A stretch of 64,000 nt of DNA from Melioribacter sp051488685 (GCF_051488685.1 NZ_JBPSEH010000012.1:10674-74673), one strand, 5' to 3'. Positions 34,824-42,820 are shown, counted from the first letter of the stretch. The notes: generated from the letters alone by a model not told the origin. A program made the numbers and translations.

Positions 34824-35258
34824 TCAATTCAGCAGTTTGAAGTCCGCCTCTATGGTCATCACGCGCGTATAAGACGGCCATTTGCGCAAGTCTTTCATTG
34901 CCGAATCCGAATGCATAAGAAGAAGAAGAGGAACGCCGTAGCGGCGGAAGTCGTCGAACACGCGCGCATAGCTTTCTTTAATCATATCCGCGTTGTTGAC
35001 CGTAATAATTTTCCCCTGAAGGAGTTCAGGCAGCATGTTGAACGAAAGCCCTTTCACTTTAAGTTTGGAACCGAGACGGTATTTGAGCATTGCAGACGTG
35101 TAAGCGTCGCGGGCGTTGATTACAATGTGTTTCTTTTCGTCGAGCAGACGGTTAACCAGCAACGCCGCGTCCACGTTCGGAATGTTGTAGATGATGCCGA
35201 GCGCTTTTTGTTTTTTAACGCGCTCCAAAAACTTTTCCATTCCGGATTTTTTCTTCAT
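34824..35258 (-). CDS. P-loop-less ATPase-like protein between transposase A and B
   Basis: A 144-aa protein. KALGIIYNIPNVDAALLVNR (18-37) corresponds in position and hydrophobic pattern to the Walker A strand-loop-helix of an AAA+ protein, but the GxxxxGK[ST] motif is absent. GKIITVNNADMIKES (82-96) resembles a Walker B segment lacking the DE pair, and VPLLLLMHSDSAMKDL (109-124) resembles the sensor-1 strand. It sits exactly between A and B, starting two bases after the A stop. I infer a degenerate AAA+ relative of B. It may modulate A or B, but that is a guess. Confidence 0.6.
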   Translation of the reverse strand: MKKKSGMEKFLERVKKQKALGIIYNIPNVDAALLVNRLLDEKKHIVINARDAYTSAMLKYRLGSKLKVKGLSFNMLPELLQGKIITVNNADMIKESYARVFDDFRRYGVPLLLLMHSDSAMKDLRKWPSYTRVMTIEADFKLLN

Positions 35259-35260
35259 CC

Positions 35261-37057
35261 TCAGCCCTCCGCTGCTTTAGGTATTAAATCTATGTTTTTA
35301 ATCTTTGCGTCTTCCGGAAGCGACCAGCTGTCGATCAAATCTCTTTTTTTCTTTTTTATTTTTGCGGGTTTGTTATCCGCGGCGCTTTGCCGTTCCGAGC
35401 CGGCTTCAATCTGAAGCACGTTCGTTTCGAATTGTTCTTTAACCGCCGGGTAAACCTCTTGTTTCAGAAATTCGCGAGCGTCCGATACAATCGGTTTTTT
35501 CATCCGCGCTTTCATTTCAATTCGTTCGCGGAACCGACGTACGTCTTCTTCGTCGCCGAGTATTACCGCCGCCGGATGAACCTTTTCGACGCGTTCGGCT
35601 TTGCATATAAAATTATCGTTTTTATCGTAAACGTAAATCGAATCGGTGTTCTGAATGTCGTAGCGCACGAGCACTTCGTCCCATTTTTTGCCGAATAAAG
35701 CTTCGTTCCAGTAGTGACCGTTGAACATCCTTATGCCGTTCCGGTATACGGTTGTTATTCTGGTTTTCATCATCAAAAAGTCGAGTTCTTCTTTGTCCAC
35801 ACCGGGTCCTTTGCCCGCTTCGAACACTTCCGCCGGCGTCAATCCTTTAAGATGTCCGTTCTGTTGAACTCTGTGGGCGTATTGATCGAACCACCACGCT
35901 ATCGCTTTATGCGCCGCAAAGATGTCGATGGTCGTGCCGCTCATTAATTTTTCGTATAGCTTAACGTGCAGTTTTTCGCCGCGGTGCATCCTCGGCGGCT
36001 GAGAGCTTATCGACGCTCCTACGTATGTCGGCGCCAGGCGTTCCAGTTCCCCGAACGTACGGAAAAATCTCTCGATTGTTTTCGATTGCCCGTGGTACGG
36101 AATCGCGGTAATTGTTTTTATACCGAGACGTTCGAATGTGCTTACAATGTTCAGCATCTCGACAGGCTTTGTAAAATAATCCGCATTGAAAGCGCGACCG
36201 TTGTCCATATAAACTACTTTGGGATATTTGCCCAGCCGTATAATCGAACGTCGCAGAGCGGATTTGATTGCCTGAGTGTTTTCGCTCGGGTCTATTTCCC
36301 ATCCGAGGGGCATCGAGCTTTTCATGTCGAAGTAGAGTATAAGCATCATGCGTTTGGGCTTGCCGGTGTAGGGATTTATAATCTCAAAATTCAGCTTATG
36401 ACCGTCGGCTACTATAATATCGCCGACTTCTATCCTGTCGTAATCGCGTTCCAGGTAGGGCAAAACTTTGTCGTCAAGAGCCTGTTCGCCTTCGCGGTAG
36501 AATACCCAGTCGGCGTAATGTTCAACTTTCCATTTGTCCAAATATCTCCTGTACGTCTGGGAGCTCAGAATAGGAGTAATATCTTTTGCTTTGAATTCTT
36601 CTATTGCCATTCGTATCGCTTCGGAAATTATAGGTTTGTTTGGGTTCAGGACGTACTTGATAAGGATTGCCGATTGTTCCGGAGTAACCTGCATCCCTCG
36701 TTTGCGTTTGCTTCTCATGAATATGCGCATGTCGTTTCCGGAGCGTTTATAATCCACTTTCCAGCGTTCGATGGTTTTCCAGCTGCCTATTGCTCCGGTG
36801 TATTTCATCAGTTCCGGATACGCCCCGCCGTTGTAGATATTAACAAACTTTTCCCTCGATTCCTTGCCTTTGCCGTTTTTATTTAGGTATTCAAGATACA
36901 ATTTAATTACTCCCACATACGCGCTGCATTGTAGTTCTTCTTCGTCTGTAAGGGAGTGAGATTTAATATCATCCTCGAAATGTGAACTGCGCACCGAATT
37001 ATTATTAGCGCGCAATAAAGAATTCACTGATTCCGGAAATTTTTTAATAATTTTCAT
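35261..37057 (-). CDS. Transposase A (Mu-type DDE recombinase)
   Basis: A 598-aa DDE transposase catalysing strand transfer of phage ends. The N-terminal region (about 1-200) carries helical DNA-binding parts (SWKTIERWKVDYKR, then SQTYRRYLDKWKVEHY). The RNase H-like core has Asp218 (IIVADGHK), Asp285 (VVYMDNGRAF) and Glu329 (YHGQSKTIERFF), each in the expected context. The C-terminal domain reaches the B-binding region near 598. Length is a little below Mu A (663 aa). It overlaps the upstream gene as ATGA. All catalytic residues are present, so it looks functional. Confidence 0.96.
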   Translation of the reverse strand: MKIIKKFPESVNSLLRANNNSVRSSHFEDDIKSHSLTDEEELQCSAYVGVIKLYLEYLNKNGKGKESREKFVNIYNGGAYPELMKYTGAIGSWKTIERWKVDYKRSGNDMRIFMRSKRKRGMQVTPEQSAILIKYVLNPNKPIISEAIRMAIEEFKAKDITPILSSQTYRRYLDKWKVEHYADWVFYREGEQALDDKVLPYLERDYDRIEVGDIIVADGHKLNFEIINPYTGKPKRMMLILYFDMKSSMPLGWEIDPSENTQAIKSALRRSIIRLGKYPKVVYMDNGRAFNADYFTKPVEMLNIVSTFERLGIKTITAIPYHGQSKTIERFFRTFGELERLAPTYVGASISSQPPRMHRGEKLHVKLYEKLMSGTTIDIFAAHKAIAWWFDQYAHRVQQNGHLKGLTPAEVFEAGKGPGVDKEELDFLMMKTRITTVYRNGIRMFNGHYWNEALFGKKWDEVLVRYDIQNTDSIYVYDKNDNFICKAERVEKVHPAAVILGDEEDVRRFRERIEMKARMKKPIVSDAREFLKQEVYPAVKEQFETNVLQIEAGSERQSAADNKPAKIKKKKRDLIDSWSLPEDAKIKNIDLIPKAAEG

Positions 37058-37716
37058 CGTTTATTTGCGTTAAGATTATTCGTAATAATCTTGCTTATTT
37101 CGTCTGCTAAATTTTGTATCATTTCTTGGGATGCCTCTGAAATAAGATTGCAAGCATATACGGCCGCCAAGAAAGAATTTAATTTCTTCTCTAAATTCTT
37201 TTCTATCTTTTTTATGCTTTCAACCGTAACCGCAATTTCTTCTTGTTCGTCAATATATTTATGTTTCTTCGTTACCAAAACTTTTAATTTTTCATACGGC
37301 AGTTTATTTATTTCGGCTATGGTAAATTCCCGTCCTCTTATGCTTATTTTTCCTTCTTTAAACAAACGTAACGTTTGAGGCTTTGGGAGTCGGGAAAGAA
37401 GAATGAGCTTTTTTATCGGTACCCGATGAGATTCCGCTATGGCGGAATCGTTTAAATTTGTAGCTTCTGGCAAGAATTTATCGATTATTTTCTGATAATC
37501 ATAAAATGTCGTCTTTTTTACATTAAGTTCGTTTATAAGGCATTCCTGAAAAGAATTGTATCCTAAATCTCTATATAATTCTTCATCCCTTAAGATCTGC
37601 ATTTGATAAAAAGCATCGTATATATTATGACGGATTGCGTTTATAATTGACAGAGCGCGTTCTTTTCTATCGGGCATTTCCCGTCTTATTAAAGTTATAT
37701 TACTATTCATATTCAT
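37054..37716 (-). CDS. Helical DNA-binding-like phage protein
   Basis: A 220-aa protein. Residues 45-90 (LYRDLGYNSFQECLINELNV, KKTTFYDYQKIIDKFLPEA) resemble an HTH of the type found in phage DUF3102-like and ParB-like proteins; the C-terminal 70 residues form a coiled coil (VESIKKIEKNLEKKLNSF). Directly upstream of transposase A and overlapping it by four bases. Not assigned to a named family. A role in transposition or early replication is suggested by position. Confidence 0.6.
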   Translation of the reverse strand: MNMNSNITLIRREMPDRKERALSIINAIRHNIYDAFYQMQILRDEELYRDLGYNSFQECLINELNVKKTTFYDYQKIIDKFLPEATNLNDSAIAESHRVPIKKLILLSRLPKPQTLRLFKEGKISIRGREFTIAEINKLPYEKLKVLVTKKHKYIDEQEEIAVTVESIKKIEKNLEKKLNSFLAAVYACNLISEASQEMIQNLADEISKIITNNLNANKR

Positions 37717-37741
37717 TTTGTAAAAATCCCCGATCTGTTAG

Positions 37742-37945
37742 TTATTTTTTCTTTTTAGATCGTCGTTCTAATTCTGATTCCAGATCGATCAATGTTGATT
37801 TCGCGAGATTAAGTCTTTCTATATTTGTGCCAATAAGCGAACATAACACCAAAAGCTCTTTTTCAATTGAATCAATTTCCGCTTTTGTACTATTTATTTC
37901 TAGAAAAAGCTGTGTGTCGGAATAATTTGGAAGCAATGTATTCAT
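37742..37945 (-). CDS. Small coiled-coil protein
   Basis: A 67-aa protein that is mostly coiled coil (LEINSTKAEIDSIEKELLVL, LAKSTLIDLESELERRSKKK). AGGAGGATGATGCC lies in its leader. Two palindromes occur 24-75 bases upstream, between it and the CII-like gene. Not recognised. Confidence 0.6.
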   Translation of the reverse strand: MNTLLPNYSDTQLFLEINSTKAEIDSIEKELLVLCSLIGTNIERLNLAKSTLIDLESELERRSKKKK

Positions 37946-37968
37946 GGCATCATCCTCCTTTTTTCATT

Positions 37969-38019
37969 TGTAAATAAATATTTACATTTTTCATTTGTGT
38001 CCCTTGTGAAATATCACAA
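37969..38019. promoter_or_regulatory. Two operator-like palindromes in the early operon
   Basis: TGTAAATAAATATTTACA (37969-37986) is an 8+8-bp perfect palindrome with a 2-base centre, and TTGTGA-AATA-TCACAA (38004-38019) is a 6+6 palindrome overlapping the stop of the CII-like gene. Both stand just before the 67-aa gene. They look like binding sites for one of the nearby HTH regulators. Confidence 0.45.
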
Positions 38020-38484
38020 ATTCATTTCGAGCTGACCGCTCATTTTTTTGTCGCAATATTTTTTGCAGGACGCAGTTGACTTCATACAGTTAATCAATGC
38101 GTCTTCGACAATGTCGAAATTTTTTTTATTTGGTTCGGACAAAAACTTTCTCAATGCCGCAACGGCTTCGATCGTGGCTTTCTGGTATTCTTCCACAATT
38201 ACTCCTTCGTCCATCTTTTTTATTGCAACTTTGGGAATGCGGAAAGCTATTCTTCCGCGGCGGGCTTCGAGATAATCTAAGATTGAATCGTCGTTTGTGG
38301 CGTTGAGCAGCGGAATGAGCCGGCGCAGCGGAAAGTCGGCGTAGCTGGTCGTATCCTCGTCTGCGCAATAGCGATACAGAACCGACGCGCTGCAGCTGCA
38401 TTCTTCTGCAATTTCATTAATGGATTTTTTGTTACGATGTATTGTGTTGTAAAGCGCTTCTTTTAACGACCTTGGGATTGACAT
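38014..38484 (-). CDS. Phage regulatory protein, CII/CP76 family
   Basis: A 156-aa protein matching the phage regulatory CII (CP76) layout: LKEALYNTIHRNKKSINEIA, SCSASVLYRYCADEDTTSY, then LRRLIPLLNATNDDSILDYL and a strand RGRIAFRIP. The HTH lies at about 20-42. The start at ATG 38484 is taken because AGGGAA precedes it; a longer frame has no ribosome site. Such proteins regulate the lysogeny/lysis choice. The C-terminal Cys-containing helix (NCMKSTASCKKYCDKK) is unusual. Confidence 0.8.
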   Translation of the reverse strand: MSIPRSLKEALYNTIHRNKKSINEIAEECSCSASVLYRYCADEDTTSYADFPLRRLIPLLNATNDDSILDYLEARRGRIAFRIPKVAIKKMDEGVIVEEYQKATIEAVAALRKFLSEPNKKNFDIVEDALINCMKSTASCKKYCDKKMSGQLEMNL

Positions 38485-38552
38485 TATAATTTCCCTCGTC
38501 AAATTTTTACATGCCCGGTTAAAATTTTAATAGACATTTTTTGTTAATTTAT

Positions 38553-38720
38553 TTAAGATAGTTTCGCAGCATCATTTATTATTTTTCTAATGCGCTCTAA
38601 TAAAGCTTTATTATACTGTTTCCCGCGCATCACGCGTGATACAAAAGCACGATCTATTTTAAGTCTACGTGCTATTTCAGCTTTGTTATATAAGTTGTGA
38701 TATTTAATAGGCTTATTCAT
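38553..38720 (-). CDS. Ner/Cro-like small HTH regulator (55 aa)
   Basis: A short first gene of the early operon. It encodes NKAEIARRLKIDRAFVSRVM (12-31), a canonical Cro/Ner-type helix-turn-helix, then RGKQYNKALLERIRKIIND. It is divergent from the repressor gene at 38786 with only 65 bases between the two starts, the position of ner in Mu. Ner shuts down early and repressor transcription in Mu; the same role is inferred here. Confidence 0.75.
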   Translation of the reverse strand: MNKPIKYHNLYNKAEIARRLKIDRAFVSRVMRGKQYNKALLERIRKIINDAAKLS

Positions 38721-38785
38721 TATAAAAGCTTATTTTTATTTATCATAATATAGTGACTAAACAAAAGTAGGAAATTTCATAATAT
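38721..38785. promoter_or_regulatory. Divergent early/repressor promoter region
   Basis: A 65-base AT-rich gap between the Ner-like gene (minus) and the repressor gene (plus). It must hold both promoters and operators. A TTTGTTTAG element and TATATTATGATAA on the minus strand resemble -35/-10 elements; no perfect palindrome longer than HindIII-type AAGCTT is evident. Confidence 0.5.
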
Positions 38786-39229
38786 ATGTCAACAGAAAAA
38801 ATAAATAAATTACCGAATGCAGAAAATAAAAATATTGGAGAGCGTTTGAGGATATTTGCAATAGAAAAATGGGGTAAAAAAGGAGCAATAAAAGAATTAG
38901 CTGCATCACTTAATATGAAGCCACAAAGTCTATATAATTATTTAAGAAATGAATCTAAACCCGGTGCGGATATATTACTTAAATTGAATGAATTAGGATG
39001 TGACCTTTCATGGTTACTTACTGGGAGATATGCAGAAACGACGCAGGAGATGGTAAAGATAATAGCACGCCATAGCAATGATGACCATCCAATAATGAAA
39101 CGAATTAAAGAACTAATAAAAGAAAATCAAAGATTAAAAGAAGAGAATCTCAAATTGCGTGAAGAGATAGAAAAGCTTGAGAAGTTACTGGACGCTTTTC
39201 TTGATTATAAAAAATCAAAGACTACATAA
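38786..39229 (+). CDS. Lysogeny repressor, CI-like HTH with coiled-coil tail
   Basis: A 147-aa protein. The N-terminal domain holds an XRE-type HTH of the CI-repressor subclass (IKELAASLNMKPQSLYNYLR, 35-54, then LLKLNELGCDLSWLLTG). The C-terminus (about 104-138) is a Lys/Glu/Leu-rich coiled coil (IKENQRLKEENLKLREEIEK) for dimerisation. It lacks a LexA-type peptidase domain, so direct RecA-driven cleavage is not expected. It is divergent to the early operon, as c is in Mu. Confidence 0.83.
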   Translation: MSTEKINKLPNAENKNIGERLRIFAIEKWGKKGAIKELAASLNMKPQSLYNYLRNESKPGADILLKLNELGCDLSWLLTGRYAETTQEMVKIIARHSNDDHPIMKRIKELIKENQRLKEENLKLREEIEKLEKLLDAFLDYKKSKTT

Positions 39230-39250
39230 AATCATTTATATGGAGGGAAA

Positions 39251-39790
39251 ATGAAGGGTATAATATCTATATTCATTACAATCATAATATGCGCCTGCGC
39301 GTCGATTGGCAGTTATTACACTTATGGCGTGGATACAATAGAAGACGAATTTGACGGATATAAGATAATAAGGATGCATGGGAATTATTTGCCGGATAAT
39401 GCTATAATACCTACAAGCTCTTTATTGTTTAACCCGCAAATATTCATTGATAGGGATGGTAATAAGAAATATCAATTCTATGCGGAATACACAGATAAAG
39501 ATTGGTTGTTCATTCGCGAAGGAGCATCATTGATATTATTGATTGACGGCGATAGAGTGGAACTAAACGGATATGGCAGCAACAATCATAGAGAGGTAGT
39601 CGAAGGTTATACTGGCCCTGTTATAAAGGAGATTGCTATATATGAAGCCTCTAAAGAATTATTTGAGAAAATATCAAATGCAAAAGTTGTTAAATTAAAA
39701 ATTAGAGGAGCTGCAAGATCAATAGAAAGGGAATTAAGCTCTAAACATATTAATAATATTATGATGTTTGTTAGAGATTATGTAAAATAA
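39251..39790 (+). CDS. Prophage lipoprotein of unknown function
   Basis: A 179-aa protein with a short signal sequence and lipobox ICAC (Cys16), so it is probably lipid-anchored. The mature part has strands (FLPD, LLFNPQIFIDRDGNKKYQF, YTGPVIKEIAIYEASKELF) but no recognised domain. GGAGGG precedes the ATG. It is downstream of the repressor on the same strand, a usual site for genes expressed in the lysogen. Surface lipoproteins of this kind often block superinfecting phages; that is a hypothesis. Confidence 0.65.
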   Translation: MKGIISIFITIIICACASIGSYYTYGVDTIEDEFDGYKIIRMHGNYLPDNAIIPTSSLLFNPQIFIDRDGNKKYQFYAEYTDKDWLFIREGASLILLIDGDRVELNGYGSNNHREVVEGYTGPVIKEIAIYEASKELFEKISNAKVVKLKIRGAARSIERELSSKHINNIMMFVRDYVK

Positions 39791-39808
39791 TTGGACATAT
39801 TAAAATCC

Positions 39809-40219
39809 ATGACCGACAAGAAAATAATATGCCCGGTGTGCAGAACTGCAAATGCGGCGGAAGCGGAAGACTGCGCAAAATGCGGCGAAAGCCTAGAAGG
39901 CGCAAGAGCGGCTGAAAGGCGGGAAATAACGGCGGCAAAAAGAATTTTTTCCTCGGAGATTGCAATCTGGCTTAAAGCGATGGGATGGATCTATTTTGCG
40001 CTCAGTTTCATTGGCGGATTCGTTCTAATAGGCAGAGCGTTCGAATGGGTCTACAACGGCGAACGTTTCGAACGGATATTGAACCCGGCGCTATTCTCGA
40101 TGGGCGTTGCGTCCGTAATAACGAGCGTAATAGTATTGCTGATATGCCTTGGCATAGCGCGCGTGATAGAGCAGAATATAAGCTTGTACAAACAAACGGG
40201 CAGAGCGTTAAAAGATTGA
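39809..40219 (+). CDS. Zinc-ribbon membrane protein
   Basis: A 136-aa protein. CPVC and CAKC (about 8-28) form a zinc ribbon, followed by a basic linker and two TM helices at about 52-75 (AMGWIYFALSFIGGFVLIG) and 100-125 (FSMGVASVITSVIVLLICLG). A TTG at 39791 could also be a start, but neither has a clear ribosome site. GC content is higher than in the genes on either side, a sign of different origin. Function unknown. Confidence 0.6.
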   Translation: MTDKKIICPVCRTANAAEAEDCAKCGESLEGARAAERREITAAKRIFSSEIAIWLKAMGWIYFALSFIGGFVLIGRAFEWVYNGERFERILNPALFSMGVASVITSVIVLLICLGIARVIEQNISLYKQTGRALKD

Positions 40220-40227
40220 CTTCTGTT

Positions 40228-40250
40228 GACGGGAATGGGAATAAGCGGTA
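40228..40250 (+). repeat. 23-bp direct repeat, left copy, flanking moron cassette
   Basis: Starts GAC and ends GGAATAAGCGGTA; identical to 41883-41905 in 22 of 23 positions. The left copy reads as the end of a gene (R-E-W-E-stop), like the right copy, which is the actual end of the 78-aa gene. The two copies bracket the RexAB-like pair. Confidence 0.75.
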
Positions 40251-40337
40251 TATTAACGCATATAAAAATGCGGCGCAATGAACTCACCGGGTATGAGAAT
40301 ATTATTTCAAAATTATTAAAGCTTCTATGGTTTGGCA

Positions 40338-41186
40338 ATGCCTCCGAATATAAGAGATATAACATATTATTTTGGAAGATTAAACCTTATAGCCCATTAT
40401 GAAAATAAAAGAGAATTCTTACTAAAAGCGCTTAAGTCTAATATTATCTGGAAACATAAAGATACTAACTGGGGCTTTTTCGATATAGAGGAGATCGACA
40501 GCGAACATGGTTCATTCATACACGGCTATTTGGTAAAATACAGTCCAAATTACAATGAAGAGGTTGCCAACCCGGAAACTCACAATTTAGAAGAACAACA
40601 AATAAATAATTACGTTCTTGCTAAATCCAGATTTTTTCTTCATATCAACTCGGGGCTAATAACTTATCATCCGGTCGGTGTAATAATATCTAAAGAAATA
40701 TTTAGGAAAAATTTTTGTAAGCTTTTTGAACATTCGTTGGAAGGTATGTTCGTCAGCGCCGAAATACAATCGATAGATGAAGAAGAAAAAATATTCGAAG
40801 CGATTAAAAAATTCAAAAAGGTACTAAAGCTGCAAATATATCTTCATCCATCGAATCCCAATAACCGCGATATATGGAAAAGAACAGACGATAGACTTAA
40901 AAAATTAGGAGCGTCAAAATATAAAGAATATTACGAAGCGCAAGAAGATGGGAACTTAAACATAACTGATGATGAGGAAATAAACAGTAAAATATCAATG
41001 GCGGACGACGGTTACGGCCAGGCTGCCGTTACAGGAGAAATGGACGGAGAGAAAAAAACCGTCAAGACAGGCGACAATCCTGTAACGGCAAAAGCGCCGG
41101 GAGACAATCTTAAGCCGGCTGAAGCGCTCGAGATATTGATGGCAAAAATAAAGGAAATATTCGGCAGGTTTAAGCATGAAGATTAA
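40338..41186 (+). CDS. Cytosolic prophage protein, RexA-like position and size
   Basis: A 282-aa soluble protein of unknown family. An N-terminal alpha/beta domain (IRDITYYFGRLNLIAHYENK, then FFDIEEIDSEHGSFIHGYL) and a helical middle part are followed by an acidic, flexible tail. It overlaps the membrane protein gene by 11 bases. Size (282 against 279 aa for RexA), position downstream of the lysogeny repressor and the 4-TM partner all recall lambda rexA-rexB; sequence homology cannot be judged here. ATG 40338 is taken; TTG 40332 is in frame. No clear ribosome site is visible. Confidence 0.6.
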   Translation: MPPNIRDITYYFGRLNLIAHYENKREFLLKALKSNIIWKHKDTNWGFFDIEEIDSEHGSFIHGYLVKYSPNYNEEVANPETHNLEEQQINNYVLAKSRFFLHINSGLITYHPVGVIISKEIFRKNFCKLFEHSLEGMFVSAEIQSIDEEEKIFEAIKKFKKVLKLQIYLHPSNPNNRDIWKRTDDRLKKLGASKYKEYYEAQEDGNLNITDDEEINSKISMADDGYGQAAVTGEMDGEKKTVKTGDNPVTAKAPGDNLKPAEALEILMAKIKEIFGRFKHED

Positions 41187-41661
41187 AAATATAATATTTT
41201 CATGGGATTTAATTGTCGCCTTAGCTCTGTCGGTATTATTATTTGCTCTTATCCCTTCGACTATATCCAACGAGTTTGCCGTTAAATTATATGATATAGG
41301 CATATCGGTATTGTCAATCGTATTTTCTGTATTCTTTGCCGCCATGGCAATAATAATATCCGCGTCGGATGACGACTTCGTCCGGTTCCTTGATGAAGAA
41401 GGGGATTATACCGCAATTATAGGAACCTTCAAATTTTCATTGATGATTCTGTTCGTCGCTTTGATTTATTCAATTATATTATCGGCGTCAACTTCGTACA
41501 TGTTAAGCCTTGGGGATAAAGACCAATGCAAAATATTTATTGTGTTGTTCACGCTGCTGTTCTCATACGGATTATTCGCCACTTTGAATTCAACATACGA
41601 CGCCATAAAATACGCGCAGTACAGAACAAAGTTCTTAAAAATTAAAAAGAAAGGCGGATAA
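41176..41661 (+). CDS. Four-TM membrane protein, RexB-like partner
   Basis: A 161-aa integral membrane protein with four helices: about 9-28 (SWDLIVALALSVLLFALIP), 40-63 (ISVLSIVFSVFFAAMAIIIS), 85-110 (FKFSLMILFVALIYSIILS) and 119-140 (FIVLFTLLFSYGLFATLN), joined by an acidic loop DDDFVRFLDEEGDY. The tail is basic. It overlaps the soluble partner gene by 11 bases. RexB is also a four-TM protein (144 aa) that depolarises the membrane when RexA is triggered. A comparable abortive-infection effector is plausible. Confidence 0.65.
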   Translation: MKIKNIIFSWDLIVALALSVLLFALIPSTISNEFAVKLYDIGISVLSIVFSVFFAAMAIIISASDDDFVRFLDEEGDYTAIIGTFKFSLMILFVALIYSIILSASTSYMLSLGDKDQCKIFIVLFTLLFSYGLFATLNSTYDAIKYAQYRTKFLKIKKKGG

Positions 41662-41662
41662 T

Positions 41663-41899
41663 ATGCAAAATTATTTCCCTGACAGACAAAAGGAAGGGGG
41701 AGAACCCTGCATGGATAAGAAAAAGAAAACAACGGGAGACAATCGCACCGCCATGAATCATATTCGGGAAGACCTTTTAAATGCAAAAAAAATGCTGGAA
41801 GATCATGCCGCAAAACATCCTTACGTTAACATCGAACAGCAGAAAAAATATGCCGAAGAATTCGAATTTATGGAAAAACTGCGACCGGAATGGGAATAA
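41663..41899 (+). CDS. Small charged protein, last gene of the moron cassette
   Basis: A 78-aa helical protein (RTAMNHIREDLLNAKKMLED, AEEFEFMEKLRPEWE). It starts one base after the 4-TM gene stop; ATG 41711 (62 aa) with GGAAGGGGG upstream is an alternative start. Its final codons form the right copy of the 23-bp repeat. Not recognised. Confidence 0.55.
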   Translation: MQNYFPDRQKEGGEPCMDKKKKTTGDNRTAMNHIREDLLNAKKMLEDHAAKHPYVNIEQQKKYAEEFEFMEKLRPEWE

Positions 41900-41905
41900 G
41901 CGGTA
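41883..41905 (+). repeat. 23-bp direct repeat, right copy, flanking moron cassette
   Basis: Copy of 40228-40250 with one mismatch. It covers the last codons and stop of the 78-aa gene (P-E-W-E-stop) plus GCGGTA. With the left copy it delimits a segment of about 1.65 kb carrying the RexAB-like pair. Confidence 0.75.
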
Positions 41906-41943
41906 AACCTACAGAATCCTATTATCATAATGAATCCAAATAG

Positions 41944-42210
41944 CTATCTTAAGGATTCTTTAGCCAATCTTTTTTCTTCTTCCTTCTCTTGGGCGTATAT
42001 CATCGATTTAACTTCTTCCCACTGCGCCTGGAGACCCGGACAATTTATTAAATGACTCGTGTGTTTATATCTGTCGAATCGATTGTCGTAAATTTCCGAC
42101 CCGTCTTTCAGCTCCACGGGCAAATAACTTCTAAAGCCGCGTCCGCGCATTATAACGTATCGCGCGCCGCATCGCTTGCAGCGGTATATATGATTCAGTT
42201 TAATCCTCAT
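41944..42210 (-). CDS. Small zinc-finger phage protein
   Basis: An 88-aa protein with CKRC at 11-14 and H50, H53, C57 (HTSHLINCPG), a likely zinc finger, and a Glu/Lys-rich helical tail. Its start overlaps the G gene stop (ATGA), so it is the last gene of the leftward packaging operon. Not a recognised named family; Mu Com is a small zinc protein but differs. Confidence 0.6.
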   Translation of the reverse strand: MRIKLNHIYRCKRCGARYVIMRGRGFRSYLPVELKDGSEIYDNRFDRYKHTSHLINCPGLQAQWEEVKSMIYAQEKEEEKRLAKESLR

Positions 42211-42779
42211 TTAACGCCGTTTATATGCCTCTTTATTATGTTGATAATATTGTTTTTATAAGGCTCGGTTAAAATCATGAACGGACGCGCAGGAATAGAG
42301 ATGTTGTATGCATGTTGTCCAAATGTATAAGCAGATTTTTGTTTATGACTTTTCTTAGCAAAGATTAGCAAATTTTTATTGGTTTGTTGTTTAAGCAGAT
42401 TTCCTTTTTTATCAGTTCGATGGAACAAAGTACGAGTTCTTGCTGCAATTGAAATTGTTCCTCCGAAGTGATGAATAGCTGCATAACGGAGATTTGTTGA
42501 TACAACAGCAGTGGACTCAGTAGCTGAAGATTGAATTGACCGCAAGAGATTGCCGCGTGCCTGCAGAATTGCTTCGGCAAAACCTTTTCTTCGTTTCTGT
42601 TTTAGAGTTGCCGGTTTGAGAGCTTTCCAGCCGCCGCTGCCAGCACCTTGAGTACGAAACTCATTTATAACAGAGGCATACATTTCTTCTGCAATTGCAG
42701 TCATCAATTTGCGGTTCGGAAGGAATCGTTCTTTGATACTGTCGATTAAGGCATTTATTTGTTCGAGGTTATCTGCCAT
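42207..42779 (-). CDS. Virion morphogenesis protein, Mu G (gp31) family
   Basis: A 190-aa protein of the phage virion morphogenesis (Mu gpG / tail completion S) family: GAGSGGWKALKPATLKQKRR, ARGNLLRSIQSS and LRYAAIHHFGGTI are family signatures, with RPFMILTE near the C-terminus. G acts in head or tail completion. It follows F with a structured intergenic segment between. Two residues stretches rich in Lys (KKSHKQKSAY) form an insertion. Confidence 0.85.
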   Translation of the reverse strand: MADNLEQINALIDSIKERFLPNRKLMTAIAEEMYASVINEFRTQGAGSGGWKALKPATLKQKRRKGFAEAILQARGNLLRSIQSSATESTAVVSTNLRYAAIHHFGGTISIAARTRTLFHRTDKKGNLLKQQTNKNLLIFAKKSHKQKSAYTFGQHAYNISIPARPFMILTEPYKNNIINIIKRHINGVK

Positions 42780-42820
42780 GTTGATTTTATTTTTTATTAA
42801 TTATAATTTTGTTTACCGAC

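Noticed and set aside
35966..36886. A 306-codon open frame on the plus strand
   Set aside because: It lies wholly antisense to the DDE transposase, which has all catalytic motifs; the composition (Arg/Phe-rich) is that of a shadow frame and it has no ribosome site.
38786..39229. Considered as a LexA/CI-type self-cleaving repressor
   Set aside because: No Ala-Gly cleavage site or Ser/Lys dyad is present; the C-terminus is a coiled coil.
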